DNA of 37,576 nt from NCBI GenBank assembly GCA_041398225.1, contig JAWKVD010000028.1, forward strand, positions 1-37,576, given 5' to 3'. Below, piece after piece: positions 15,901 through 25,020 of the stretch. The DNA is from JAWKVD01 sp041398225 (lineage in GTDB: Bacteria > Pseudomonadota > Alphaproteobacteria > Caulobacterales > Hyphomonadaceae). The notes beneath the pieces were generated by a model. It was not told the origin of the DNA. It made no database searches and saw nothing but the letters and a program-made list of their open reading frames with translations. Positions within the stretch are counted from its first letter, which is position 1. Each line of letters begins with the position of its first letter. The translations under genes and the position numbers were made by a program.

Positions 15901-17877
15901 ATGGCCCGCAAACCCGCCCCCCCGACGTCAGACGGCGCGACTGACGACAGCGCGGAAAATGTCCGCGACGACAATACGTTGTCGATGTTCGGCGAAGAGG
16001 CTTCGGGCTCGGGCGGCTACCAGGTTCTGGCCCGTAAATACCGTCCGCGCACGTTCGAGGACCTCGCCGGCCAGGAAGCGATGGTGCGCACGCTGACCAA
16101 CGCGTTCCGCACCGGGCGCGTCGCCCACGCTTTCATGCTGACCGGGGTGCGCGGCGTCGGCAAGACCACCACCGCGCGCCTGCTGGCGCGGGCGCTGAAC
16201 TACAAGACCGCCGAGACGGATGCGCCGTCGATCAAGCTCGATCCGCCGGGCGAGCATTGCGCCGCGATCATGGCCTCGCAGCATCCGGACGTGCTGGAGC
16301 TGGACGCGGCCTCGCACACCGGCGTCGCCGACATGCGCGACCTGCTCGACGGGGCGCGCTATGCGCCGGTGAGCGCGCGCTACAAGGTCTACATCATCGA
16401 CGAGGTGCACATGCTCTCGACGGCGGCGTTCAACGCGCTGCTGAAGACGCTGGAAGAGCCGCCGCCGCATGTGAAGTTCATTTTCGCCACCACCGAAATC
16501 CGCAAAGTGCCGGTGACGGTTCTGTCGCGCTGCCAGCGTTTCAACCTGCAGCGTTTTTCGGCCGAGGCGCTGGGCGACCATCTCGCCAAGATCTGCGGGA
16601 AGGAAGGCGCGAAGGCCGATCCCGAAGCGCTGGCGCTGATCGCGCGCGCCGCCGAAGGGTCGGCGCGCGACGCGCTGTCGATTCTCGATCAGGCCATCGT
16701 GATGGGCGAGGGCGGTTCGGTTTCTGCCGATGCGGTGCGCGACATGCTCGGTCTCGCCGACCGGTCGCGGGTTTTCGATCTGATGGAGACGATTGTCGGC
16801 GGCGATCATTCGAAAGCGCTTGGCGAGACGTCCTCGATGCTGGAGGCCGGCGCGGACGCTCCGGTTCTGCTGCGCGACCTGATGGACGTTTCGGTGGAGA
16901 TCGCGCGCGCGCAGGCGCTGAAGGAGGCCTACAGTTTCGCCGGTCCGGCCGACTGGGGCAAACGGACGGCCGCGATCGCGCAGCAGATGACGCCGGCGCA
17001 GTCGGCGCGCATGTGGCGCATGCTGCTGCAGGGGTTCGAGGATTGCCAGCGCGCGCCGGACCCGGCTTCGGCGGCGCAGATGGTCGTGTTGAGGCTCACC
17101 GCCGCGTCGAACCTGCCGCCGCCCGAGGACGCCGCGCGCCTTCTGGCCGGGGAGGCGGGCGCGACTGGATCGGCCGCGCCGCGCACCCGCTCGCGCGAGG
17201 GCGAACCCGCGCCGGCGACGTCGGCTTCGCGCGCGGATGCGCCCGCCGACGAGGACGACCCAGCGGTCCGTTTCGGATCGCTGCGCGGCGTGATCGCCGA
17301 GCTGGACGCGGCGCGGGAGATCTCTCTTAAGTGGGAGATCGAACGCTATGTGCGGCCGGTCGACATTCACTACGGCTATTTTCACTACGCCGTCGCGGAG
17401 GGCGCGCCGCCCGATCTGTCGCTGCGGATCAAGACCTGGCTGGAAGACGCCTCGCATGTCGAATGGCAGGTGGCGCAGACCGACGGCGCCTCCGCGGACG
17501 CGCCGGCCCGGGAGACGCCCGCCGAGGCGCGCGCAAGGCGCCGGCGCGAGCGGTTCGCTTCGGCCGCCTCGCACCCGATGGTGGCGCGCGCGCTTTCCGT
17601 GTTCCAGCATGCGCGTATTCTTCGCGTCGACGATCCGGAAGGCGAGGACGCTTTCGCCGAACCGGCGTTTGCGGAATCGGCCGACGGGTCCAATATCATT
17701 CATGTGGATTTCGCCGGCCGGGGCGAGGCGCCGCCGCATTCGGCTTCGTCGTCGGCCGCCGACGCCGATTACGACTATCCTGACAGCGTCGCCGCCGGCG
17801 ATATGCCCGAGGGCGGTCTCTATGAAGACGGAGACCCGGGCTTTCTCGAAGCGGTCATTGAGGAGGACGACGATTGA
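15901..17877 (+). CDS. dnaX: DNA polymerase III subunit tau/gamma (clamp loader ATPase)
   Basis: DnaX drives loading of the beta clamp (DnaN) and links polymerase cores. The 658-residue protein has an acidic N-terminal extension (1-39), the AAA+ domain opening Y-Q-V-L-A-R-K-Y-R-P-R-T-F, Walker A G-V-R-G-V-G-K-T (82-89), Walker B Y-I-I-D-E (164-168), and sensor S-R-C (209-211). The zinc-binding four-Cys cluster of enteric DnaX is absent; only Cys120 remains, as is usual in alphaproteobacteria. The clamp-loader collar follows to about 410, then a linker and the tau C-terminal domain from about 455. I saw no A-rich slippery heptamer, so gamma production by frameshift is not evident. The stop overlaps the ybaB start. 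Confidence 0.97.
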   Translation: MARKPAPPTSDGATDDSAENVRDDNTLSMFGEEASGSGGYQVLARKYRPRTFEDLAGQEAMVRTLTNAFRTGRVAHAFMLTGVRGVGKTTTARLLARALNYKTAETDAPSIKLDPPGEHCAAIMASQHPDVLELDAASHTGVADMRDLLDGARYAPVSARYKVYIIDEVHMLSTAAFNALLKTLEEPPPHVKFIFATTEIRKVPVTVLSRCQRFNLQRFSAEALGDHLAKICGKEGAKADPEALALIARAAEGSARDALSILDQAIVMGEGGSVSADAVRDMLGLADRSRVFDLMETIVGGDHSKALGETSSMLEAGADAPVLLRDLMDVSVEIARAQALKEAYSFAGPADWGKRTAAIAQQMTPAQSARMWRMLLQGFEDCQRAPDPASAAQMVVLRLTAASNLPPPEDAARLLAGEAGATGSAAPRTRSREGEPAPATSASRADAPADEDDPAVRFGSLRGVIAELDAAREISLKWEIERYVRPVDIHYGYFHYAVAEGAPPDLSLRIKTWLEDASHVEWQVAQTDGASADAPARETPAEARARRRRERFASAASHPMVARALSVFQHARILRVDDPEGEDAFAEPAFAESADGSNIIHVDFAGRGEAPPHSASSSAADADYDYPDSVAAGDMPEGGLYEDGDPGFLEAVIEEDDD

Positions 17878-18200
17878 AAGACCTCTCCGACATCATGCGC
17901 CAGGCGCAGGAGATGCAGAAGAAGCTAGCCGAAGCGCAGTCGCGCATGGACGCGATCACCGCCGAGGGCACGTCCGGCGCGGGCATGGTCACGGTGCGGC
18001 TGAAGGGCAAGGGCGAGCTGGACAGCGTTCGGATCGATCCCTCGCTGATGGCGGCGGGCGAACAGGAGATCCTCGAGGATCTCATCAAGGCCGCGCACGC
18101 CGATGCGCGCCGCAAGCTCGACGAGGCGATGGAGAAGGCGATGCGCGAGGCCACGGGCGGTCTCGGCGGCATGATCCCGGGCTTCAAGCTGCCGTTCTGA
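17874..18200 (+). CDS. ybaB: YbaB/EbfC family nucleoid-associated protein
   Basis: A 108-residue DNA-binding homodimer of the YbaB/EbfC family. The N-terminal coil M-K-D-L-S-D-I-M-R-Q-A-Q-E-M-Q-K-K-L, the core G-A-G-M-V-T-V-R-L-K-G-K-G-E-L and the C-terminal G-G-L-G-G-M-I-P-G-F are characteristic. The start is a TTG sharing bases with the dnaX TGA (TTGA), with GAGGAGG a few bases before, so translation is coupled to dnaX. In most bacteria recR follows ybaB; here a nitroreductase gene follows instead and recR is not in the window. Confidence 0.95.
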   Translation: MKDLSDIMRQAQEMQKKLAEAQSRMDAITAEGTSGAGMVTVRLKGKGELDSVRIDPSLMAAGEQEILEDLIKAAHADARRKLDEAMEKAMREATGGLGGMIPGFKLPF

Positions 18201-18275
18201 GGCGGTCGGCGCGCTTGACGAGCCTGAGCTGCGCGCCGGACAGACAAACAAAGACATAAGGGAGAGGGCGTCGCC

Positions 18276-18953
18276 ATGACCTATGACGAGGTGGTTCTGG
18301 GCCGCCGCAGCATTCGCGGCTACAAGCCCGACCCTGTGCCCAAAGCGCTGATCCAGGAGGTTCTGGCGCTGGCGATGCGCAGCCCTAGTTCGATGAACAC
18401 CCAGCCCTGGCACTTTCATGTCATCGCCGGCGACGTGCTCGATCGCATCCGCGCCGGCAACACCGAGCGCAATCTGGCGGGCGTGCCGCATTCGCGCGAG
18501 TTCCGCATCGGCTCCGCTTTCGAGGGCGTGCACCGCGAACGCCAGATCGAGGTCGCCAAGCAGTTGTTCGGCGCCATGGGCATCGCCCGCGAGGACAAGG
18601 ACGCGCGCCAAGACTGGGTGCTGCGCGGCTTCCGCCAGTTCGATGCGCCGGTCTGCGTCATCATCACCTATGACCGCGCCCTGCATGGCTGGGACGATGC
18701 GGCGTTCGATTGCGGCGCCGTCTCCACGGCGCTGGTCAACGCCGCCTGGTCGCGCGGGCTCGGCTGCGTGATCAACAGCCAGGGCATCATGCAGTCGCCC
18801 GTGGTGCGCGAGCACGCGGGTATTCCCGAAGACCAGGTGATCATGAAGGCGATCGCCATGGGCTGGCCGGACGAGACTTTCCCCGCCAACGCCGTCGTCT
18901 CGAACCGCAAGCCGGTGGACGAGGCCGCGCGCTTCGTCGGCTTCGACGACTAG
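18276..18953 (+). CDS. Nitroreductase family FMN-dependent oxidoreductase
   Basis: A 225-residue flavoprotein. The FMN-phosphate motif R-R-S-I-R is at 10-14, A-M-R-S-P-S-S-M-N-T-Q-P-W at 33-45 is the second flavin-binding segment, and A-I-A-M-G-W-P-D is the usual C-terminal signature. Members reduce nitro groups, quinones or enals with NAD(P)H, and substrate cannot be assigned. GGGAGAGGG precedes the ATG. It follows ybaB by 75 bp and may be in the same transcript. Confidence 0.92.
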   Translation: MTYDEVVLGRRSIRGYKPDPVPKALIQEVLALAMRSPSSMNTQPWHFHVIAGDVLDRIRAGNTERNLAGVPHSREFRIGSAFEGVHRERQIEVAKQLFGAMGIAREDKDARQDWVLRGFRQFDAPVCVIITYDRALHGWDDAAFDCGAVSTALVNAAWSRGLGCVINSQGIMQSPVVREHAGIPEDQVIMKAIAMGWPDETFPANAVVSNRKPVDEAARFVGFDD

Positions 18954-18999
18954 CGCGGGACCCGGCGGGGTCAGGGCGCGGCGCGGATAGCGCTTGCCT

Positions 19000-20871
19000 C
19001 TAGGTGTCCTTGCCGCCCGCGCTTTCGGCTTTTTCCTTGGCGCCGTTCGTCTTGTCTTCCTTGAGCGGCGGACCGAAGGAGAAGATGACGTCGCCGGCGA
19101 CCGGCTTCACCTGTTCGGCCGTGGTCGAGAAGACGAGACGGCCGTTGGGCCTTTGCACGAAGACGAGCTTGAATTCGGGCGCGCGCGAGGCCTTGAACGC
19201 TTCGTAGTCGAACTCTTTCGACAGGCGGGTGCGGTGGAACACCCATCCTTGCGCCAGCAGGCGGTCGAGTTGGTGATAGCCGGAGCCGTCGCGGAACAAT
19301 GTCCTTCCGCCGACGGTGAAGTGAAGCTGATGGCGTTCGGCGCGATTGGCGGCGCCTTCGCCGTCATGCTGGGTGCGCTGGCGGCCAAGCTGGAAGACGT
19401 TGGAGCGGCCCATCTCCGGCCCGAGGTCGGTGCAGACCAGCGCGTTGTAACTGTCGTCGTCGGTCGCCGCGATGAGGGCGCCATAGCGCGAAACGTCGAC
19501 GCGATGCTCGGCGGCTTCCGAAAGGATCTCGCCGTAGTAGTAGGGCAGGCCCTCACGGCGCGCCGCGGCGAGCCGGTTCCAGTTGCCGTCGGCGATCAAC
19601 ACCGGCATCTCGGCTTCCTTGAGCTTCACGCCCAGCGCAGTGGTCCACGCCGACCCTCCGACCAGAAGGATGCCCGGCGGTTCGGCGGAGGATATGCCCA
19701 GGGCCAGCGACAGGGGGCGGATCGAAAAGCCGTGAAGCACCACGGTCGCCACGACCACGAGAAACGCGATCGGCGCCATGCGGCCGGCGTCCTCGAAGCC
19801 CTGGGCCGCCATGGCTTGCGCGAACAGGCCGGACACCGCCACCGCGACCACGCCGCGCGGCGCGATCCATGAACACAACAGGCGCTCGCGCCAGCTCAGC
19901 TTGCCGCCGGCGGTCGCGGCCATCACGACGGCGGGCCGGATCAGGAACAGCATCGCGCCGAGGAAGAGGAAGTCGCGCCAGCCCAGCGCCAGAAGGTCGG
20001 AGAGCTGCATCGATGCGATCAGCACGATGAACAGGCCCGACACGAGGAGAATGGTGATCATCTCCTTGAAGCGCCGCAGCTCTTCAAGGCTGGCCATGCG
20101 GGTGTTGGCCAGCGCGATCCCCATGGCGGTGACGGTGAGGAGGCCGGCCTCGTCCATGAACAGGTTGGTCAGCCCGAAGCCCAGCAGCACCGCGACGAGC
20201 AGGATCGGCGCCTTGAGGAATTCGGGAACCAGTCCGCGAATGAAGGCGAGCAGGATGGTGCGCGACAGGATGATGGCGATCGACCCGCCGATGAAGATGG
20301 CGACGCCCAGCCGCAGCACCGTTTCGCTGAGTCCTTCGCCCTGGGACAGCGCGACCGCGCCCTCATAGGCGATCACCGCGAACATGGCGCCGATGGGGTC
20401 GGCGACGATGCCTTCCCAGCGCAGGAGCGAGGAGGCGCCGCGCGGAAGCCGCGTCTGGCGCAGCAGCGGCATGATGACGGTCGGTCCGGTCACCACCAGA
20501 ACGCCGGAAATCACCGCCGCGGTCGGCGCCGACAGTCCGCCGATATGGTGCGCGGCGAGATAGGTGAGGCCCCAGGTCGCCGGCGCGCCGAACACGATCA
20601 GTCGCCGCACCGACGCCGACAGGCCGGTGATCTCCGAGAAGTTGAGATTGAGCCCGCCTTCGAAGAGGATGATGGCCACGGCGATCGAGACCAGCGGGGA
20701 GAGCAGGTCGCCGAACGTCGCCTCGGGATCGAGCGCGCCGGTGACGGGCCCGGCGATGAAGCCGACGACGAGCAGGATCACGATGGCGGGTATCTGGAAG
20801 CGCCACGCGATCCACTGCGCGGCCATGCCCAGTCCGCCGATCAGCGCTACATCGAGAATGACGTCCGGCAT
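19000..20871 (-). CDS. Na+/H+ (cation/proton) antiporter with C-terminal RCK/TrkA-like domain
   Basis: A 623-residue inner-membrane transporter of the CPA1 type. About twelve hydrophobic segments occupy residues 1-390, with family motifs F-E-G-G-L-N-L (about 70-76), T-G-P-T-V-I-M-P-L-L and V-A-D-P-I-G-A-M, whose Asp is the expected ion-binding residue, and S-W-I-A-P-R-G-V-V-A-V-A. From about 400 a Rossmann-like cytoplasmic domain begins (P-P-G-I-L-L-V-G-G-S-A-W), followed by a TrkA-C-like region and a Lys/Glu-rich tail. The nucleotide-binding glycine pattern is imperfect. Ion preference (Na+ or K+) is not predictable. The gene ends 46 bp from the convergent nitroreductase and may be last in a ubiE-ubiB transcript. 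Confidence 0.9.
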   Translation of the reverse strand: MPDVILDVALIGGLGMAAQWIAWRFQIPAIVILLVVGFIAGPVTGALDPEATFGDLLSPLVSIAVAIILFEGGLNLNFSEITGLSASVRRLIVFGAPATWGLTYLAAHHIGGLSAPTAAVISGVLVVTGPTVIMPLLRQTRLPRGASSLLRWEGIVADPIGAMFAVIAYEGAVALSQGEGLSETVLRLGVAIFIGGSIAIILSRTILLAFIRGLVPEFLKAPILLVAVLLGFGLTNLFMDEAGLLTVTAMGIALANTRMASLEELRRFKEMITILLVSGLFIVLIASMQLSDLLALGWRDFLFLGAMLFLIRPAVVMAATAGGKLSWRERLLCSWIAPRGVVAVAVSGLFAQAMAAQGFEDAGRMAPIAFLVVVATVVLHGFSIRPLSLALGISSAEPPGILLVGGSAWTTALGVKLKEAEMPVLIADGNWNRLAAARREGLPYYYGEILSEAAEHRVDVSRYGALIAATDDDSYNALVCTDLGPEMGRSNVFQLGRQRTQHDGEGAANRAERHQLHFTVGGRTLFRDGSGYHQLDRLLAQGWVFHRTRLSKEFDYEAFKASRAPEFKLVFVQRPNGRLVFSTTAEQVKPVAGDVIFSFGPPLKEDKTNGAKEKAESAGGKDT

Positions 20872-20986
20872 GGCCCTGATATGGTCCCCAGTATCCGTTC
20901 AGCATCCGTTCGGCGTGGTCCGCACGGCGCGCGCCGTTTGTCCGGGCGCTTCCGGTATGCGCCGATCCCGATTGCGCCGTCCAGCG

Positions 20987-21538
20987 CTAGTCCAGCATTT
21001 CCGGGCGGAATTGAGAGCGCCGGCTGATGATCTTGCCGGAAACCATGAATACGCCGTCGCCGGTGTAGTGCAGCGTTTCGGGATGTTTGGGGCGCGCCGC
21101 CACATGCGCCTCGACGATCTCCATGACGAAGAAGTTGTAGCGCTCGACCAGCGCGTCCTCGACCACGCGGCATTCAAAGTTGGCGTGGCATTCGGCGATG
21201 AGCGGCGCCTTCACACGCCGCGCGTCCTGCGCGGTCAGACCGAAGCGGTCGAACTTGTCGATCTCGGCGCCCGTGGTGTTGCCGATCCCGACCACCTCGT
21301 CCGTCAGTTTCGTGGTCGGAAGGTTGATCACGCATTCGCCGCTGCGCCGCACCAGTTCGAAGCTGTGATTGCCGGCGGAGATCATGCAGCCGAACAGCGA
21401 GGGCGTGAACTCCATGATGGTGTGCCAACCCATGGTCATGATGTTGCGCTCGCCCTTCCAGAACGAGGAAACCAGCACGATGGGGCCGGGTTCGAGATAG
21501 CGGCGCGCCTTCCAGACGGGAAACGGGGATTTCTTCAT
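20987..21538 (-). CDS. Flavin reductase-like (FMN-binding split barrel) protein
   Basis: A 183-residue protein of the flavin reductase-like/DIM6-NTAB family. Typical segments are P-G-P-I-V-L-V-S-S, N-I-M-T-M-G-W-H-T-I-M-E-F-T-P, L-F-G-C-M-I-S-A-G-N-H-S-F-E-L and E-C-V-I-N-L-P. Proteins of this fold bind FMN and either supply reduced flavin or act as oxidoreductases on small substrates. It lies 30 bp after ubiB on the same strand, so a role near ubiquinone synthesis or membrane redox is possible but unproven. Confidence 0.85.
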   Translation of the reverse strand: MKKSPFPVWKARRYLEPGPIVLVSSFWKGERNIMTMGWHTIMEFTPSLFGCMISAGNHSFELVRRSGECVINLPTTKLTDEVVGIGNTTGAEIDKFDRFGLTAQDARRVKAPLIAECHANFECRVVEDALVERYNFFVMEIVEAHVAARPKHPETLHYTGDGVFMVSGKIISRRSQFRPEMLD

Positions 21539-21568
21539 GGGGCCTCCGGACCGCGGCGTCTGCGCGGT

Positions 21569-23113
21569 CTATCCTATGGCGCCCGTCTCCAGGAGCCACC
21601 ACGCCGCGCCGACGACGGCCGATCCGAGGCCGAGCCCGGCCAGCGTCCACAGCCAGCGCGGCGCGCGTTTGGGCGGCGGCGCGGGCGGCTCGTTCGCCCG
21701 GGCGATGGCCGCCTCCAGCGCGTCCATCATCTGGGGCAGGCGCCGCAGACGTATGAGACCGTCCTTCAGCGCTTCGCGCACCGTGCGGGCGACGCCGGGC
21801 GGTCCGAACTCGTTGCGCGTCCAGCGGTCGACGACCGGCTTGGCGGCCTGCCAGATGTCGTGATCGGGATCGATCGCGCGCGACACGCCCTCGACCTGCA
21901 CCATGGTCTTCTGAAGCAGGATCAGCTCCGGGCGCAGGTGCATCCCGAACTGGCGGGTGATGTCGAAGAGCTGAAGCAGGACGCGCGACATCGCGACTTC
22001 GCGCGCCGACTTGCCGAAGATCGGTTCGCCGACCGAGCGCAGGGCCTGCGCGAATTCAGCGTGGGAGTTGTCGGCGGGGACGTAGCCGGCTTCGAAATGG
22101 ACCTCGGCGACGCGCTGATAGTCGCGCGCCAGGAAGCCCGCGAGGATCTCCGCAAGGAAGCGCCGCTCGGGGCGGCCGATGCGCCCCATGATGCCGAAGT
22201 CGACCATGAACAGGCGGCCGTCCGGCGCGAGGATCATGTTTCCTTCGTGCACGTCGGCGTGGAAGAAGCCGTGGTCCAGCGCGCAGGCGAGGAAGCCGCG
22301 CGTGATGCGGTTGGCGAGATCGGCGCGGTCGACGCCGTTGAGAACGTCCGGATCGGTGAGGCCCTTGCCGTCGATCCAGGTCGTGGTCAGCACCCGCCGG
22401 CTGGTGCGCAGCCAGTCGACGTCGGGCGCGTAGACATAATTGTCGAGCGCGGCGATCTCGCGAAACTCGGACGCGGCGGCGGCCTCGAAGCGCAGATCCA
22501 TCTCGCGGGTCAGCGACCGCGCCATGGTGTCGACGAAGGCCACCGGTTCGAGGCGGCGCAGCTCGGCGTCTCCGCGTTTGGCGGCGAGCGCGGCGGCGCG
22601 CTTCATGGCGCGAAGCTCGCGTTCGATGACGCGTTCGACGCCGGGCCTCAGGATTTTCACGGCGCGCGGACCGTCCTCGGTTTCGAGCCGGTGCACCTGC
22701 GCGACGGAGGCGGCCGCGACCGGATCGGAGAGATTGGGAAACAGTCTGGCGGCGTCGGCGCCGAAGGCGTCCTCAAGCGAGCGCTTCACCTGCGGTTTCG
22801 GGAAGGCGGGCAGGGCGTCCTTGAGGCGGGAGAGATCGTTCGCGGCGGTGACGCCGATCACGTCCGGGCGGGTGGCGAGAAACTGACCGAGCTTGATCCA
22901 GGCGGGCCCGAGCTTTTCAAGCGCGCTGGCGAAGCGCTGGCCGGGGCGTTTTCCGCGTCCGGCGTCGCCGCCGAACAGGCGCAGCACGCCGCCCGCAACC
23001 CGCGCCGGCAAGGGCGCGCGGGCGCGCAGCTCGTCGGGCATCACCACGTCGTGGCGGATCATCACGGCGCCGGCCCGGAAGAGGCGCATATAATCGGCGA
23101 TCGCCTGAAGCAT
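21569..23113 (-). CDS. ubiB: Ubiquinone biosynthesis accessory kinase-like protein UbiB
   Basis: A 514-residue ABC1/ADCK/UbiB atypical kinase required for ubiquinone synthesis. The family-specific K-L-G-Q motif is at 74-77 (W-I-K-L-G-Q-F-L-A-T-R-P-D), followed by the Ala-rich nucleotide loop A-A-A-S-V-A-Q-V-H, the catalytic H-A-D-V-H-E-G-N and the metal-binding V-D-F-G-I-M-G. A C-terminal membrane segment (W-L-W-T-L-A-G-L-G-L-G-S-A-V-V-G-A-A-W-W) anchors it. It starts 3 bp after the ubiE stop, so the two form a tight operon. Confidence 0.96.
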   Translation of the reverse strand: MLQAIADYMRLFRAGAVMIRHDVVMPDELRARAPLPARVAGGVLRLFGGDAGRGKRPGQRFASALEKLGPAWIKLGQFLATRPDVIGVTAANDLSRLKDALPAFPKPQVKRSLEDAFGADAARLFPNLSDPVAAASVAQVHRLETEDGPRAVKILRPGVERVIERELRAMKRAAALAAKRGDAELRRLEPVAFVDTMARSLTREMDLRFEAAAASEFREIAALDNYVYAPDVDWLRTSRRVLTTTWIDGKGLTDPDVLNGVDRADLANRITRGFLACALDHGFFHADVHEGNMILAPDGRLFMVDFGIMGRIGRPERRFLAEILAGFLARDYQRVAEVHFEAGYVPADNSHAEFAQALRSVGEPIFGKSAREVAMSRVLLQLFDITRQFGMHLRPELILLQKTMVQVEGVSRAIDPDHDIWQAAKPVVDRWTRNEFGPPGVARTVREALKDGLIRLRRLPQMMDALEAAIARANEPPAPPPKRAPRWLWTLAGLGLGSAVVGAAWWLLETGAIG

Positions 23114-23116
23114 GGA

Positions 23117-23875
23117 CTACACCGCCCAGCCCGTGTGGAGCGCGCAGATGCCGCCGGAGAAATTGGTCCAGCTCACCTGGCTGAAGCCGGCGGCGCGGAT
23201 GCGTTCGGCGAACTCGGCCTGGGGCGGAAAACGGCGGATCGACTCGATCAGGTATTGATAGCTGGCGCGGTCGCCGGTGACGAGTTCGCCAAGCGCCGGG
23301 ATCACCTTGAAGGAATAGGCGTCGTACATGTCCTGCAGCAGGCTGTGGGTCATCTGCGAGAATTCGAGGCAGGCGAAACGTCCGCCCGGCTTCAGCACGC
23401 GGCGAAACTCGCCGAGCGCGCGGTCGATCTCGACGACGTTGCGGATGCCGAAGGAGATGGTCAGCGCGTCGGCGCTGCGATCAGCGAAGGGCAGACGGGC
23501 CGCGTCGCAACAGACATGCATCAGGGCCGGTTCGCCGGCGCGGCGTCCGGCGGCCATCATCTCCTCGTTCATGTCGGCGACGATGGCGCTGCTCTTCAGG
23601 TCGAGGCCCTTGCGGCGGGCCCGGGCGTCGGCGGCCTTCACGAAGGCGCGGGCGACATCGCCGGTGCCGCCGGCCACGTCGATCAGCCGCTCGCCGGGCT
23701 GCGGGTTCAGGCGGGCGATCAGGTTGGCTTTCCAGATGCGGTGGACCCCGGCCGACATCAGGTCGTTCATGAGGTCGTAACGCGAAGCCACGGACGTGAA
23801 TACGCCTTTGACGCGACGGGACTTTTCGTCCGGCGCGACGTCCTCGAAGCCGAAAGAGACCGTCTTCTCGTCCAT
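23117..23875 (-). CDS. ubiE: Ubiquinone/menaquinone C-methyltransferase UbiE
   Basis: A 252-residue SAM-dependent methyltransferase that methylates the benzoquinol ring in ubiquinone (and, where made, menaquinone) synthesis. Signature segments are F-G-F-E-D-V near the start, V-F-T-S-V-A-S-R-Y-D-L-M-N-D-L-M-S, the SAM-binding L-I-D-V-A-G-G-T-G-D-V-A, and L-T-I-S-F-G-I-R-N-V with K-P-G-G-R-F-A-C-L-E-F. First gene of the ubiE-ubiB run, divergent from mutM. Its leader contains a 6-bp hairpin (GCCCCC 23905-23910 with GGGGGC 23916-23921). Confidence 0.97.
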   Translation of the reverse strand: MDEKTVSFGFEDVAPDEKSRRVKGVFTSVASRYDLMNDLMSAGVHRIWKANLIARLNPQPGERLIDVAGGTGDVARAFVKAADARARRKGLDLKSSAIVADMNEEMMAAGRRAGEPALMHVCCDAARLPFADRSADALTISFGIRNVVEIDRALGEFRRVLKPGGRFACLEFSQMTHSLLQDMYDAYSFKVIPALGELVTGDRASYQYLIESIRRFPPQAEFAERIRAAGFSQVSWTNFSGGICALHTGWAV

Positions 23876-23970
23876 TGGAGTCCCTGGCAGGTCCGGTCGG
23901 GAGGGCCCCCTTCGCGGGGGCTGCCGGGAACCATAGGCGATCGACCCTAACAGAGCTATACGCCCCGGCC

Positions 23971-24834
23971 ATGCCGGAACTTCCCGAAGTCGAGACTGTT
24001 CGTCGCGGACTCGCCCCTCATGTCGAGGGCAGGCGAATTTCTCGCGTGATCGCCCGGCGACCCGATCTGCGCTTCCCGCTGCCCGAGAAGTTCATCCACA
24101 GACTGGCCGGACGAAGGGTGAACTCGCTGCGGCGGCGGGCGAAATACCTGGTCGCCGAGTTGGGTCCGGGGGCGGACGGGGCCGGCGACGGCGAAAGCCT
24201 GATCATGCATCTTGGCATGACCGGGCGGTTCACGGTCTCCGGCAAGAGCCTGTCGTCCTACCTGCACGAGACGGCGGGCGATCCCCGGCACGATCATGTC
24301 GTGTTCGAACTGGACGATGGCGGGATCGTCACCTTCAACGATCCCCGGCGCTTCGGTTTCATGGATCTGTGGCCGGCGGGCGAGGACGCCTATCCCGCCT
24401 TTCGCGACATGGGGCCCGAGCCGATCTCGAACGCATTCTCCGGCGCCTATCTGCGCGAGGCGTTCCGCGGCAAGCGCGCGCCGGTGAAGGCGGCGCTGCT
24501 CGATCAGCGCGTGGTGGCGGGGTTGGGAAACATCTATGTCTGCGAGGCGCTGTTCCGGGCCGGCATTCGCCCCACGCGGCTCGCCGGGTCGATCTCCGCC
24601 CAACGCCTGGAGCGGTTGGCGCGAGAGGTGCGCGACGTGATCCACGAGGCGATCGCGGCGGGCGGCTCCTCGATCAGCGATTTCGCCGCCGCGGACGGGT
24701 CGCTCGGCTATTTCCAGCATCGCTTCCGCGTCTATGACCGTGAGGGCGAGGCGTGTTCGACATGCGGGTCCGTCGTGAAGCGCCTGGTGCAGTCGGGCCG
24801 CTCGAGTTTCTACTGCGGGACCTGCCAGCGCTAG
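23971..24834 (+). CDS. mutM: Formamidopyrimidine-DNA glycosylase (Fpg)
   Basis: A 287-residue bifunctional glycosylase/AP lyase that removes 8-oxoguanine. The mature N-terminus P-E-L-P-E-V-E-T-V provides the catalytic Pro2 and Glu3, which fixes the start at 23971. Also seen are H-L-G-M-T-G-R-F, F-N-D-P-R-R-F-G, the helix-two-turn-helix region V-V-A-G-L-G-N-I-Y, and the zinc finger Cys262, Cys265, Cys282, Cys285. No good ribosome binding site precedes the ATG. A GCTATA (23955-23960) only 10 bases upstream suggests an almost leaderless transcript, though no matching -35 box was seen. Confidence 0.97.
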   Translation: MPELPEVETVRRGLAPHVEGRRISRVIARRPDLRFPLPEKFIHRLAGRRVNSLRRRAKYLVAELGPGADGAGDGESLIMHLGMTGRFTVSGKSLSSYLHETAGDPRHDHVVFELDDGGIVTFNDPRRFGFMDLWPAGEDAYPAFRDMGPEPISNAFSGAYLREAFRGKRAPVKAALLDQRVVAGLGNIYVCEALFRAGIRPTRLAGSISAQRLERLAREVRDVIHEAIAAGGSSISDFAAADGSLGYFQHRFRVYDREGEACSTCGSVVKRLVQSGRSSFYCGTCQR

Positions 24835-25020
24835 GCGGCGCGATCGGCGTCATCGCATCCGGGTTTCATCCCGTCCGCATCCGGTCCGTATCTGGCGTGA
24901 CGAGCGGCGCGAACCTGCCTAGCTATTGGATATGGGCCAGCGTCCGGCTGGCTTTGCGAGGGCGTCTTGAACGTCTCGCGATCTTTCGGGGCTGACTTTC
25001 AGGACGGAAGGGGCGATCTC

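Noticed and set aside
20564..23950. Open frame of 1128 codons antisense to the flavin reductase, ubiB and ubiE genes
   Set aside because: It spans three well-supported genes on the other strand and its composition (Ala, Gly, Arg, His, Asp) is that of a shadow frame.
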